From: Gaeumannomyces sp. JS-464
Lineage: Eukaryota > Ascomycota > Sordariomycetes > Magnaporthales > Magnaporthaceae
DNA length: 64,000 nt
Reading direction: 5' to 3'
NCBI GenBank assembly: GCA_002197995.1
Contig: NGZR01000001.1
Span: 12,605,501-12,669,500 of the forward strand
Shown: in pieces, positions 1-12,891 of the stretch
Position numbering within the stretch: position 1 is the first letter of the stretch
How the letters are laid out: every line of letters begins with the position of its first letter
Program-made: the position numbers and the translations under genes
Notes under the pieces: generated by a model
Database searches by the model: none
What the model saw: the letters and a program-made list of their open reading frames with translations, nothing else
Told to the model about the DNA's origin: nothing

Positions 1-1457
1 ACGTGCCTCTCACTTTGTACACCGATTTTTGCTATTTATATCAAATATTTTATCTGACGAAGTCAAGCCACGTTCGCTTTCTTTTTCTAATCTCCTAGCC
101 ATTCCGTTACCGACCTTCCTGCTTGGTTTTGTTATCGGTGGCTTTGCTATGACTATGCTATGAAGAGGACTACATAGACGTTTTTTCCGACGTGTTTTGC
201 CTGTTATTTTTTTCCATCTCCCTTTTTTCTAGGCGACATTGAATGTACAACAAGCTGGTCGGCCAATGGTTGCTACAAAAGGAAGGGTCTCTGAAAAGCA
301 TGAAAGATACTACCGCCCCGGAACCAGAACAGCAGAGGGTTGGGTTCTTCTGCAGTTTCTTGTTTGCCGCCTCTTTATTGAGCTGCCTATGTATTTTTCG
401 CTTATTACTAAATTAATAATCAACATGCTTGCTTCTGGCCATGTTCTACTCTGAAGGGAGGAAACAGTCTACTTTCCTCATATTTCACATTCGCCTACCT
501 AGGTACTAGGCACATAGGACTTAGCTTGGCCAATGCCTCACACATTCCATTGCATAACTGAATGGTTGGCACACTCCATCAGCCTGACTAGGTACCTATG
601 TCAAGTGTTTCCATGCACTGGCTCTGGGGACCGCGTCCTGAGGAAAGACAGCCACGGGGCGGGCTTGGTGTCTCGTCTCACCTTTGTGAAGTTTCCGGCC
701 AACGGCGGGCGTTCTGGACTAGGCCAAACCTTGCTACTACTGGCGGTTAGATCATGGCGGGGTGTCTCTCTCTCTCTCTCTTTATTTTTATTTTTTTATT
801 TTTTTCCCTTCCCCTTTTTACCCCGGCCGTCGACCAGGCTGATGCGGCAGTCGCAACTGCAGATGGCCCGACGGGCTACTGATGAACGAGGGTAGATACA
901 AAGAATGTGCCTCGCTTGGAACTGTCGCAGGGCATGGACGGCTGTTGCTTCTGGTCACCAGTGAGCCGTTGTTGAGCCTGAGGAACAATGTCTTGCTTGA
1001 TCGAGGGGCCAGCCGAGCTCAAACTGTCTGAGAACTATTGGCCCTTCATGCCAGCCTTGACATATATATTTGCTTGCCGGGTGTGGTAGAGGGCAAATTA
1101 GCCACTTGCCGGTTGTAATAAGACTCTCCCGCCGAATGCCATGCGGACAGTTGTCTACCTATCTATTTGCTCTTCGAGTATTGCCCGTCCACGGCTATTA
1201 GGCCTTAGACAGGGCTCCTAGATGCGCCTTTTGTGCCAAAGACGCGCATATGGATATAAGATGGTCTTGTTTGATACAAAGACGATGTTCTATGGATGTA
1301 TCCAGAGATTTGCCTAACCCAGAAACCGCCGGCCACACGGGCGAAAAGCTGGCAAAGAACCATGATTAAAATTAAAATAAAACCAGAGCCAAACAGCCGC
1401 AGCAACTAGAGTACATTTGCAGCAAATCTGTCGTATACACCCAAAGTGTCTGCACGC
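1..1457. other. Intergenic, no gene recognised
   Basis: I see no convincing gene here. Short open frames exist on both strands but lack domains and have no codon pattern like the neighbouring genes. There is a CT-microsatellite plus T-rich tract near 768-815 and a TACCTAGG-type motif near 497-508 and 590-598. The right end is probably the 3' flank of the minus-strand AAA+ ATPase gene. Confidence 0.5.
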
Positions 1458-4400
1458 TCAAGCATTGTCGGACAGCTCGCGGCGGATGCGTGCCGTCTCG
1501 GAGCGGTGCGTGAAGGGGGCGACGGCGAAACCCATGCTCGTGGCCGCCTTCTTGCGCTTGGTCTGGCCATCGCCGAACCGCTCGTCGAATTTGCGGATAG
1601 CTTTGAGCGAGCCCGTGTCCGGGTTGACGCTGGCGCTGACCTCATGCATGGCACGAGTGAAGTGATCGCCCGTGAGCCTGCGGCGGTCGGGGAAGACAAA
1701 GTCTGCGGGCGACGGGCTGGCGTCGCGAGCCTTCATGCTGTCCCGGACTGCGTGGAAGGCGGCAGCGACACACAGGTGCTTGAGGTCCGAGCCAGAGTAC
1801 AGCTCCGTGTCGGCGGCGAGGCGCTCGAGCGAGACGGTGGCCGGATCGAGCTGCTCGTCGCGCAGCAGAATCTGCAGGATGTTGAGCCGGTTCGAGGCCA
1901 AGGGCAGGTCGACGAGGATCTTTCGCGGCAGGCGGCGCAGCACGGCCTCGTCCAAATCGAATGGGCGATTTGTAGCCACCATTATAAAGGCGTTGGTCTC
2001 GGACAGACCGTCCCACTCGCGTAAAAATTGGTTTACTACTTCACGATGCCCGCCGCGGGAACGACTTTCGCGAGAGCCCAGGAGCGAATCGGCCTCATCG
2101 AGGAAGATGACGACAGGCGCCAACTTCCGGGCCAGCGAGAAGAGGGCGCGCACGTTCCTCTCGCTAGCACCGACCCATCGATCGTTGATGGCGGCCGCGC
2201 TGACCTCGAGCATCGTGGCGCCGCTCTCCTTGGCGATGGCCTTGGCCATCAGCGTCTTGCCCGTGCCGGGGGGTCCATATAGCAGGCACCCCGCGATGCG
2301 CTCGTTGGCCAGGACGCCGTACGAGAACTCTGATGGGCGCGTCAGCACCAGCGATGTCAGAGCCTGGAGCGAGTCTTTGGTTTCAGGCGAGCACACCACA
2401 TTATCCCACGTGGTCTTGATCGTTTCTGGCTTGACGATGCATGGCAGAAGCTGTTGCTCGTTCTCGTCGTATTTGATATTTTTGGTTTTGTTTTTGCTGC
2501 TGCTGCCGCTGTTCTCGGTAGAATTGTTGCTGTTGGACGGGGCCCGCGCACGCCATCACCATCTGGCCACGCCGGTTGGGGACCGTTGGTGGATGAACTC
2601 ACCCGGCTGGCCAGCACCGAGGGCCACGGGTAGGGGGATCTTTTCGCGTAACCAGGCTTTGCCTTCCAAGCGCTGTGGTCTTTCCTTGACCACTTCAGCA
2701 CGCGGTCCAGGTCTGAAACGTCAAAATTGACAGGCCCAGTGGTGGAAAAGGACTTTGGTAGTTGGGCCACCAATGCTGAGGCCAAATTGTGTGCCCATTG
2801 CAAACTGACGTGACACAGCGTGATGCGGAGTTAGAAATGCGAACATACAGGGGCAACAGAGAGGGCGGAATACAACTTACTCGAGGCATTTCTGATCCAA
2901 GTAATGGAGAACTTGGGAGGCCCTGATCCCGAGCGGTATGGACACTTCCTGGCCCAACATGGCTTCCAGCATGGATGTGAGATTCGACAAGTTTCTATGC
3001 GCGACTACACGCCTCTCGAGCTTGTCGGTAGAGTCGTAGTAGCTATAAGGGGGGCAGTCGAAAGGATGCATGTAGCAGTTGAAGTTGTCGACCAGATTCG
3101 AAAGCTGCTTATGCCACGCCTGGTCAACGACGTGTGTGGTAGAGCCGACCAAGGTGATGGGCTTTCCGCCATCGGCCAGCTTGTCGACGGCGGCGCGCAG
3201 CTTGGAGAGGATCAGGCTGCCCTCCCCGAGCTCCGTAAGCTCGGCAATGTCTTGTACGTGGACGATAAGCCGACGCGGCTCACCGTCTTCGGGCCCCGGG
3301 CACTCCGACTCGAGCAGCGGAGCCCGTTTCAGATCCGCCGCGTTCAGGATCTGCTCCAGCGCGTGGCCCAGCTTCAGATCGTCCCAGTCAGCGACCCTGG
3401 CCGAGGACGACGCGGGTTCGGGCCCCAGGAGCATGGTCCGTAGCTGGTTTGAGCTGACCGTATAGAGGCTTCCGCCATTACCAGCTTCGGCATCAGACCC
3501 CGAGTCGGGGCCGTCTGGGTGCGAAGTCGTCTCTGGCTGGGGCGAGAATCTCGGGACAAGCCGGCCGCTTAGCTCGTCGACACGGTATCCCATCATGGAG
3601 AAGGGACCCTTGTGCGAGTATAGGTCTTGACCCAGCACACCGCCAGCGATATGGGCCAGCGTGTGCGTGTCCAGGTGAATCACATCGGCCTTTAGGTAAC
3701 CGGCCGCTCTCTCTACCAGGGCCTTGGCGATGACCTGGTTCGAATGGTTCATTACGGCAAGCACAGGGATAGGCCGCCCTGCAGGCCCCTCCGCGGTCCC
3801 AGGCGAATGCCTTGGCCTGGGCCTTGACTTGGGTTTGGAGACGGTGGTGGCACGCAGCTGGCCAGCCATGCTCTCGATGAAAGGCACACACTCCTTGCTA
3901 AAGGCATCGACCAACTCGTGTTCCCGAGACAGGGACAGCACAGCGTCGGATGCCAAGCTACGAGAGGACGTGCGAGCTTGCTGCTCGCCGAAACGCAAAC
4001 GCTCCCTGGTCAGAGGGGCGGGCTTCATGAATGGCAAAGGAGGCGGCACGAAGCTCTCCAGCGGCTGGAGAGCGCCGTCGCGGACCTGGTAAGCAACGGC
4101 AACGATAACCTCGGCAGCCACGGAAACGACGTGACGATGCAACGAGATCATACTCCTCGCGAGGCTAAGCATCTCCTCGGCTTCGACGCCCTTGGCGACA
4201 AAGTCAATGGCTTTCATCGTCTTGGCCACATCTTCTGGGCCCCACATAAAATTGTCCAGGTTGTACAAGAGGGCGTCCTGAAAGCATCGCCTCGCGCCAG
4301 CCTCGCCCGTATGCAGGTGGAAGTGTCCCCGCTCGGGGTAGTGGTGGCCTTCGTGCAGCAGAGTGACCTCTCGGTCCAGAAACCACTGGGGAAGGTCCAC

Positions 4401-4643
4401 TGGGGGATACCCGGAGCCGGCGGCGCGGGCGGCGCGGGCGGAGCGGGAGCGTGTGGAGGTAACGGTGCTGGCGACGGCGCTCGCGCTCGTGGGCGAGCTG
4501 CCGGAATCGGGCGGGGATGGTGCGGACCCTGAGACGGCAGGGCGGGCGTGGTGCGGCTCATGGCTTGGCTGGGCAGACGGAGCCGCCCCTAAGGAGCTGT
4601 GCAAGCGCTGGCGTGGCCAGGGACGGCTCTGCCGAGGGAGCAA
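1458..4643 (-). CDS. AAA+ ATPase with degenerate first and canonical second AAA module
   Basis: The gene has three exons on the minus strand. Exon 1 runs from about 4643 to 2881 and ends at a GTAAGT donor. Exon 2 is 2804-2603, entered from a CAG and left at GTGAGT. Exon 3 starts near 2510 and ends at 1458; its acceptor is not resolved. The C-terminal module has Walker A GPPGTGKT, Walker B VVIFLDEAD, sensor-1 VATNRP and an LRRLPRKI segment, which resembles the Msp1/ATAD1-spastin clade. About 290-480 residues into exon 1 there is a second AAA-like fold with a LIVHVQD Walker-B-like strand and an ITLVGSTT sensor-like strand but no GxxGxGKT P-loop. A low-complexity S/A/P N-terminus precedes it. 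Clade members extract or remodel membrane-anchored proteins using ATP; the specific role here is unknown. No in-frame ATG was found at the 5' end: the frame is open from a TTG near 4643, so the start is unresolved (an upstream exon or a frame break). Confidence 0.8.
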
Positions 4644-5449
4644 GGGGCGACATCCTGGAGAACGCGGTTGGGGTTCATGTCAGTCGGCCAGCTCGTCTAG
4701 CCCTGGGGGGCCCAGGGGTCCAGCAAGGCTCAGGCACAGCTACACAGCTACTCACTCGCGGGGCTCGCTGCGAAGCGGCGTCCGGCAAGAAGCATCCCTG
4801 GCAAACGATGCAGCCAGCACAGGCTGGGGCCCTTTCGGGTGCTGCTGCCGGCAGGAGAGGGGAAGAAACCCAACGAGAGAAACTTAGAGGGCAGTGGTGG
4901 AGTAATGGCAAAAATACGGCGACCTAGTTCTTCGTGCTTCGTCGGTGCCAGACTAGAGAGTGCATGCAGCGAGGTCAGTGGATAGATCAGTGGCATCCTA
5001 CTAGGCGCATGCGACCGCTGAGAGGAATTGCCTTTCGCGGTTTTTCGGACATGAGCCGTGGCTCCATGCTGAATGACGTAATCAACCAATGGAGCTTGGT
5101 GGATCTCCACAGCGGGGTGGAGCTACACTACTTGATATCTCAGGTACTCCAGCTCGTCCTGTGCCTCGCAACTTCAGGGGCACAACCGCTACAACTACAT
5201 AAAAATAGAGATATACAGGTATGTACTTTGTGTAGTAATTAGACAGGTAGGCAGTTAGGTAGGTAGATACCTACCTAGGCATTGACGGGAGTACCTGAGC
5301 ACCTAGGATCCAACAGGTGATATCCAATCACACAATCATTTGAATACCACACAACCCTGCCCATGAACAGAAACACATCGCATTCCATGTCAAGGCCCAG
5401 ATCTATTATCCATCATATCGCAACTCGCATGTCTCGCCTGCTCAAGTTC
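4644..5449. other. Intergenic between AAA+ ATPase and TFB1
   Basis: This is the 5' flank of the AAA+ ATPase gene and the 3' flank of TFB1. No gene was recognised. It contains a near-perfect hairpin, TAGGTAGGTA-GA-TACCTACCTA, at 5256-5277. The true start codon of the AAA+ gene may lie in the left part; ATGs are present near 4655 and 4678 but in other frames. Confidence 0.5.
5256..5277. repeat. Inverted repeat TAGGTAGGTA/TACCTACCTA
   Basis: 10-bp arms with a 2-nt spacer in the TFB1 3' flank. It has the same motif family as the palindromes at 22635 and 40216. Confidence 0.95.
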
Positions 5450-7562
5450 TCACTCTGTCGACGCCTTGAGGCCCTCGGCCGCCAACGCCTCCTGGTACCG
5501 ATCCTGGGCCGCTTTGAGCGAGTCGAGCGTCGGCCTCAGCAGTGTCATGACCGCGTTCTTGCCCCCCTTGATTTCATTGTCGCTGAACCGGGTCTTCTCC
5601 TTGGTCCTTCGATAGTGCTCCATGATCTCTTGCTTCCTCGCTGTGATAATGCTCTGCCGCACCTCCTCGGCCTCCTCGGCCACGGCCTCAATCCGCGATA
5701 CCGAGTTCCTCAGCGCCTCCACATGATACGCCAACTCCTGCGCCCGGTCAGGGTCGCCCGACAGAAATGCGCCCCAGAACTGCTTGAGAAACTCGGTTGT
5801 CGTCGCGTTGGTAATAAATGTCTTTTGCGCAAGCTCCACGGGAAGGCCCATGGGAGACGCCTCGTCCTCGACCTGGCCTTGAGTGTCTCCCCTGCTCCTG
5901 GCTAGCGCGCCCCAGATCTGCGCCTGCGCTGCTGAGCGTGCCTCGCGCGACCCCACGCGCGGCGCCTTCCGCTTCCGCCCCTCGTCTTCGTCGCTGTCGC
6001 TTTCGTCGTCGACCCCTAGGGCAGCGTGGAGATCAATGCCCCGGCTCGGGCCCGATTCGCCGCCCTGTCCCAACTCCGACACGTCCGCACCAAGGTCGCC
6101 GAGGACTACGGTCGGTATCTGCCCCTCGTATTCCCGGGTGTCCTTCGAGGGGCCCGACGTCTGATCAAAGAAGTGCGCCTGGTCCCTGACGTTGAGCACA
6201 ATCCGGTCCGGAGCCGCTGTCTCATGAAGATCCCGCAGCGCAAGCTCTCGGTACTCCTTCTCGGGTATGCTCAAAGCTTCGGCCTTGGATCGATCTCCAT
6301 CCACCGGATTGACATGTGCCAGCATCATCTCGCTCAGACTGTTCAGAACCTTGGCGGGGCCACCCCTTTCACGGTCTGGCCGGTTCGGATCGTGAGCCGA
6401 CAGGTTGCCACCCTTAATGCCGCCCTGGTTCACGTCGTTTCCAGAAATGTCGATGATGTGAGGCAGCTGCTGTGATTCAAACCGGCTGAAGATGGCCTTG
6501 TCGTTGTCGCTGGCCGTATACTTGTCAAAAACGTTGTCGTGGTGGTTTGGGTCCAGCTTCTCGCCCCTGAGCTCCCGAGCAAGATTGCTGACAAAGAACT
6601 TAGACCAGAACTTGACCTCAGAGAGTTCCTTGGGCACCTTTTCGTTGTAGAGGCGGCGCAGCAGCGGGTACTGCGTCAGCACCATGAGGATCTGTTCTGG
6701 CGTGAAGTTGAGCTTGTACTTGGCCGACCCTTCGCTTTCGGGCGTCATCTTGATGGACGCCAGCACGTTGTACTGACCCCTCTTCTGGTTGGTCTCAATG
6801 GCGTGCGCACGTAGCAGGCTCGTGCGAGAGGACCAGAACTGGGTGTTGAAGGTGGCGTCTGAGATGGATTCGGGCTTGGTGGCTCGTGCCTCCATGTACA
6901 TTTGGTGGAGGCCCCTGTCCTTTTTCATGAGCGATTGCTGCAGGGCGATGTCGAGCCTCAACTGCGCGTCATCAAGAGGGCGTGGTTTTCCGGCGTTCAC
7001 GGTGCTGGCGAAGGACATGGCGGCCGAGCCGCTCAAACCACCCCCGTTAGCCGGAGCTGGCGAGGGCGCCGCCGAGGCCCTAGGGCCGACGCCGGCATCA
7101 GCAGTGCGAGCCTCGGCCAGCAGCTTAGAGAGTAGATCCTTGATGGCGTTGGCCTCGGATCTGGCATCGTCGGGAGAGGTAAAGTTGAACAGATAAGTGA
7201 CCGGCTCTCCCGCCTCGCCGGGGGGCTTGGCAAAAATCTTCAGCATAACCTTTGCCACATGGTCCGGGGTCTGCTGCAGGTCTGTTGCGTTCCAAGTTAT
7301 GTCGGGTTGCCGTGTGAGCCATATATATCTTGCAGTATGTCATGTCACTTCATGCCATGCCATGCCGCGCCAGGACGGCCTGCGGCCGCCCATGGACGGG
7401 ATGGTGGTTTGGCTTACTTGTGATGGTGTCGATGGGCAGAGAAACGGATGGAGGCCCAGACCCCGGGGTCGGGGTCCAGATCACTGCGACTCTGTCATCC
7501 GAGAGCGTGATGATGCCCTCCTTTTTTTTGTAAACGGCTCTGCCTCGCGGAGCCGCCATCAC
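5450..7562 (-). CDS. TFB1: TFIIH core subunit Tfb1 / p62
   Basis: The gene has two exons, 7562-7418 and 7281-5450. The 136-nt intron (7417-7282) has a GTAAGC donor and a CAACAG acceptor, and the splice is in frame. The first exon plus the start of the second encode the N-terminal PH-like domain (AVYKKKEGIITLSDD, then PDHVAKVMLKIF). The middle holds BSD-type helices (SDATFNTQFWSS; LSEVKFWSKFFVS). An acidic linker (DDESDSDEDEGRKRKAP) and a helical C-terminus follow. The total is about 650 residues, as expected for fungal Tfb1. It is a structural subunit of TFIIH, used in RNA polymerase II initiation and nucleotide excision repair, where the PH domain binds activators and the BSD domains connect to the XPD/p44 side. 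The reading frame is intact throughout, unlike several neighbours. The start ATG at 7562 places the PH domain at the extreme N-terminus, as in the family. Confidence 0.93.
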
Positions 7563-9156
7563 ACTAGGCCCTCGGGTTTGCCCGGCCTTCCTTGCCGCTT
7601 GTGAGGGCCCAAGACACGGCCCGGCGCCCTTTTGCGCTCAAGGCTTGCTTCCTGACGGTAGCCGCTCAGCCGCGAATCATCAGCACCGCGTAGCAACTAG
7701 GTAGAAACTCGGCCTGTCGCGAGTCAGAGCAATCACACCAGACGGTAGAGGCAGATGGGTGTATTTGGCGGCCTTTTGCTTCCTTTCCACCTCCCTGTCT
7801 TCCTGGTTTGTTGGCAACTGCCGGCGCACGCCCTATACCCGGATTTCAAGCTCTGGTTTCGATAGCCTTATCGAAGAGCAGAAAAAAGGCTTGGCCGCTT
7901 TATTCTGCGTTAGATATGGCCCATCCGATGAGAATAGGTACAGGTGGGCAGAGGTGTGAAAGCAAACATGAGCATCGAGTTGTTTGTGTAGTGTCACCTT
8001 GATGGCCTGTGTTCTGCCTGGAGTCGCCCCAGCATTCCACTTTGGGAGCTTGGGTGGAGCCAATAGATGGAACCAAGAACCAAAGCTGCCGCCAGCTCCT
8101 TTGCCCCCGGCTACAAGGCACAGTGCGTATGCACGATTACATTACACGAACTGTTCGGAATTCGACCATCAAATGCCTGTCGTACGTAATCTATCCCGAC
8201 ACACATTGGCAACAAACCCACGAGTACCCGAACCTCTACCGACGAGTCTACCACTCTACCTCCCAGTGCTTCCACTCGCACGCCTTGATACTGACTGAGC
8301 GCAATTGGGTGTGTCAGCCCCACGGATGTTGAGCCATTGTGGGTCCGCGCAAGGGTAGCAGTACCAATTAAATCACCCAATTGGGTCAGGGACGTCGTCT
8401 CCAGCGTGACTTGAGGCGTCCCAAGTGCTGACAGTGGCAGGGCGGCAGAAGCCATACTGTGCCTGCCCCCGTGGTGTCGCTGGCCGTGCGGCTGGGTCCA
8501 GGTCCCAGGCTGCACCAGTCATAAGCCGGTTTGAGGTTCCCGTGGACCAGCCTGCACGGGGCACGGCAAGATTCGGGAGCTGCCAATGCCAAACTGGACC
8601 CGGCTTTCTCGAACCCCGTCAACTTTTTCCATGTCTCCAGTCAGTCCATGCAGCTTTTGTCGCCATCGCCATCCGTAATTCTGCCCTCCTGGCTTCTTCT
8701 CCTCTTTTTTTTTGCTTTTTTTTCTTTCTTTTTTTTTCTTTTTTCTCTCGCTTTCCCTCTCGCTATCTTGACTCCTCTTTCTAATTCCCGCATTGTGTCA
8801 TAGCCTCCTCCACACACACATCGAACTTAGAGGACTTACTCCGCCATTCTTTAGCTCGACCCTTCGAAACTCTGGGGCGGCGATATATTTTTTTCTTGTT
8901 CCTGCTTGAAGGAGCCACGCGATAAGTCTGTCAACCTAGCGGACGACGGCCAAATCGTGACGCAGCGCGGTCCCATGCTCTCGGCTGCGTCGTTTGCTTG
9001 CTGTTTGCGCAAGTGATTTTTTTTCTACTACCTCAACCTTGGGTTTCCATCCTATCTACCTACACCACCGTTCATCCGAGGTAAATATAGACAATTTTCT
9101 GCTTTGCCGCTGGGTAGCTCTCTGCGCCCTCCTGCTCACACGCCCAGCTAGCCACG
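7563..9156. promoter_or_regulatory. Divergent intergenic promoter region TFB1 / KGD1
   Basis: The two flanking genes are transcribed away from each other, so both promoters must lie here. A strong pyrimidine tract (8690-8785, long T runs with C) and a further T-run (about 9019-9026) precede the OGDH start at 9157, as is typical of highly expressed fungal promoters. No gene was recognised in the interval. Confidence 0.55.
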
Positions 9157-12100
9157 ATGCTCCGCAGTTCTCTGTTCAAGGCCGGTAGCCGTGCGGCACG
9201 GTGTGCCGCCTCTCCCTCGGCCGCGACACCCTCAAGATGCCTCTCCACCGGCCTCGCCCGACCTTCGACCGCGCCCGCTGGTGCGCTCTCGCCGAGCCGT
9301 CGCCCACTAGCCGTCGCCGCCTCGAGGCGGTTCGCGAGCGCCCTCTCGAGTCCACCCGATGCCAACGACAACTTCCTGTCAGGAAACACGGCAAACTACA
9401 TCGATGAGATGTACATGGAGTGGAAGCGCGATCCCCAGAGCGTCCACGTTTCGTGGCAGGTCTACTTCAAGAACATGGAGTCGGGCGACATGCCCATCTC
9501 ACAGGCCTTCACCCCTCCGCCGTCGCTGGTCCCCGGCGCTACCGGCGGTGTCCCCGGATTTGCCGCCAACCCCGGCATGGGCTTCGACCAGGGCTCTGAC
9601 GTAGCCAACCACCTCAAGGTGCAGCTGCTCGTGCGCGCGTACCAGGCCCGCGGCCACCACAAGGCCAACATCGACCCGCTTGGCATTCGCAATGAGTCCA
9701 AGGGCTTTGGAAACATCAAGCCCAAGGAGCTCACGCTCGAGCACTACCAGTTTACCGAGAAGGATCTCGACACCGAGTATACTCTCGGTCCCGGTATCCT
9801 ACCGCGCTTCAAGAAAGACGGTCGTGAGAAGATGACGCTGCGCGAGATTGTGGCCGCATGCGAGAAGATCTACTGCGGCTCTTACGGCGTCGAGTTCATC
9901 CACATTCCCGATCGCGAAAAGTGCGACTGGCTCCGCGAGCGCATCGAGACACCGCAGCCATTCAAATACTCAATCGACGAGAAACGCCGCATCCTCGACC
10001 GCCTTATCTGGAGCTCGAGTTTCGAGGCCTTCTTGGCCACAAAGTACCCGAACGACAAGCGTTTCGGTCTGGAGGGATGCGAAACCCTTGTCCCTGGCAT
10101 GAAGGCTCTGATCGACCGCAGCGTCGACTACGGAGTCAAGGATATCGTCATCGGTATGCCCCACCGAGGTCGTCTCAACGTGCTCAGCAACGTTGTCCGC
10201 AAGCCCAACGAGTCCATCTTCAGCGAGTTTGCTGGCACAGCGGGCGCTGAGGACGAGGGTTCGGGAGACGTCAAGTTACCACCTGGGCATGAACTTTGAG
10301 CGCCCCACCCCCTCGGGCAAGCGCGTGCAGCTGTCGCTCGTGGCCAACCCCTCACATCTCGAGGCTGAGGACCCTGTCGTGCTCGGCAAGACGCGCGCCA
10401 TCCAGCACTACAACAATGACGAGACCACTCACCGCACCGCCATGGGTGTCCTGCTCCACGGTGATGCGGCCATTGCCGGCCAGGGTGTTGTGTACGAGTG
10501 CCTCGGCTTCCACTCGCTGCCTGGCTACTCGACGGGTGGCACCATCCACCTCGTTGTCAACAACCAGATCGGCTTCACGACCGACCCCCGCTTCTCTCGC
10601 TCGACGGCCTACTGCACCGACATTGCCAAGGCCATCGATGCCCCCGTGTTCCATGTCAACGCCGACGACGTCGAGGCGGTCAATTATGTGTGCCAACTCG
10701 CGGCCGACTGGCGCGCCGAATTCCAGCAGGACGTCATCATCGACCTAATCTGCTACCGCAAGCACGGGCATAACGAGACGGACCAGCCGTCCTTCACGCA
10801 GCCGCTCATGTACAAGCGCATCCAGTCGCACGAGCCGCAGATCGACATCTACGTTAACCAGCTGCTCAAGGACGGCACTTTCACCAAGGAGGACATCGAG
10901 GAGCACAAGCAATGGGTCTGGGGCATGCTCGAGGACAGCTTCGCCAAGTCCAAGGACTACCAGCCCACGTCCAAGGAATGGACCACATCGGCCTGGAACG
11001 GCTTCAAGTCGCCCAAGGAACTTGCCACTGAGGTCCTGCCGCATAACCCGACGGGCGTTGACAAACAGACGCTCGAACACATCGGCGAGGTCATCGGCAC
11101 TGCGCCCGAGGGCTTTAACCTGCACCGCAACCTGAAGCGTATTCTGACGGCCCGCACCAAGTCGGTGCTTGAGGGCAAGAACATCGACTGGTCGACGGCC
11201 GAAGCGCTGGCATTTGGGTCTCTAGTGACCGAGGGCCACCACGTGCGCGTGTCGGGTCAGGACGTTGAGCGCGGCACCTTCTCGCAACGCCACGCTGTGT
11301 TCCACGACCAAGAGACCGAGGAGACCTACACGCCCCTGCAAAAGATCAGCAAGGATCAGGGCAAGTTTGTGGTTTCAAACTCGTCGCTCAGCGAGTATGG
11401 CGTCCTTGGGTTCGAGTACGGCTACTCGCTGACGTCGCCCAACGCACTGGTCATGTGGGAGGCTCAGTTTGGCGACTTTGCCAACAACGCGCAGTGCATC
11501 ATCGATCAGTTTATCGCGTCGGGTGAGGTCAAGTGGATGCAGCGCACAGGCCTGGTCATGTCGCTGCCCCATGGCTACGACGGCCAGGGCCCTGAGCACT
11601 CCTCTGGCCGCCTCGAGAGGTATCTGCAGCTTTGCAACGAGGACCCGCGCGTGTTCCCCTCGGAGGAGAAGCTGCAACGCCAACACCAGGACAGCAACAT
11701 CCAAATCGCCTACATGACCACTCCGGCCAACCTATTCCACATTCTGCGCCGCCAGATGAACAGGCAGTTCAGGAAGCGTAAGATTACATACCCCACTACG
11801 TACCCGTCTTTGGTGTGGACAGCCAACAATTCTGACAAACAACGACATAAACACAGCTCTTATCATCTTCTTCTCCAAGTCGCTGCTGAGGCACCCGCTA
11901 GCGCGCTCCAACATTGAGGAGTTCACGGGCGACTCGCAATTCCACTGGATCATCCCCGACCCTGCGCATGAAACTGGAGCCATCAAGCCTCACGACGAGA
12001 TCGAGCGCGTGATCCTCTGCTCGGGCCAGGTCTACGCCGCGCTACACAAGTATCGCGCCGACAACCAGCTCGACAATGTTGCCATTACGCGTATCGAGCA

Positions 12101-12398
12101 ACTGCACCCGTTCCCGTGGAAGCTGCTGCGCGGGAACCTCGACCAGTACCCCAACGCCAAGACCATCGTCTGGGCCCAGGAGGAGCCCCTGAACGCCGGT
12201 GCCTGGAGTTACACCCAGCCCCGTATCGAGACTCTGCTGAACCAGACCCAGCACCACGACCGCAAGCACGTCATGTATGCTGGCCGCAACCCGAGTGCCT
12301 CGGTCGCGACGGGCATGAAGTCGTCGCACACCAAGGAGGAGCAGGAGCTTCTGGAGATGGCCTTCAGCGTGAGGCAAGACAAGCTCAAGGGAGAGTAA
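9157..12398 (+). CDS. KGD1: 2-oxoglutarate dehydrogenase E1 component, mitochondrial (frame-broken)
   Basis: This is the thiamine-diphosphate E1 of the 2-oxoglutarate dehydrogenase complex (TCA cycle, mitochondrial matrix). Exon 1 is 9157-11777. A 79-nt intron, 11778-11856 (GTAAGA...ACACAG), separates it from exon 2, 11857-12398. The N-terminus is a basic, S/R/A-rich presequence. It is followed by the family motifs [46 protein letters not shown] and [15 protein letters not shown], and by the C-terminal [10 protein letters not shown] block. One extra T at 10276/10277 (GTCAAGTTACCAC where GTCAAGTACCAC would be in frame) breaks the reading frame at GSGDVK|YHLGMNF. Without that base the coding length is 3162 nt, giving 1053 residues, the usual size. 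No intron can explain a 1-nt offset. The start is chosen for the presequence and the lack of an upstream in-frame ATG. Confidence 0.95.
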
Positions 12399-12891
12399 GA
12401 GAGACAACTGGAGCCGCGTGTGGCCACCGCTGGACTTGCCACCCTGCCACGGTGGCGGAGACGCTGGATGGGCTGTTGCCAGGGTGTCATGGTGCAATCT
12501 TAGATATTTTCTTGAGTGATATAGGGGGCGCTCCTTTTTTTTCTGTGTTGCTTGCTTGGCTAGGTTGGCAGGCAGGCGAGTAGTTTGCCTTTGTAGCCCA
12601 ATGGGAAAACAAAAATATCAACCACGAGTGATGTGGGCCATTGACTGGGACTTCGGCGGGGGATTGGATAAGTTCTTTATCAAGGATCGACTACCTTGGA
12701 CCGCAAACGACAGTTGCATAGGATAGCTTTGTGGGGTCACGTTGGTATAAGGAACCCCCAGATGCGAATCACAAAAGATGCATTATACTTCATTTTTTTT
12801 TTTTTTTTTTTTGTATTTTTATAAATAAAATATTCCTTATCATTGCCCGGCCGTCTATCCAGGCAAGGAACCCCGACTGCTTGATTAGCAG
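12399..12891. other. Convergent 3' regions of KGD1 and CIA1
   Basis: The 3' ends of the two convergent genes face each other here. There is a run of about 20 T at 12793-12812, followed by AT-rich sequence containing AATAAAA-like signals (near 12825). No gene was recognised. Confidence 0.5.

Noticed and set aside
12116..12583. Alternative frames across the OGDH 3' end
   Set aside because: The frame encoding [10 protein letters not shown] and ending LKGE is the conserved E1 C-terminus; the others are shadows.
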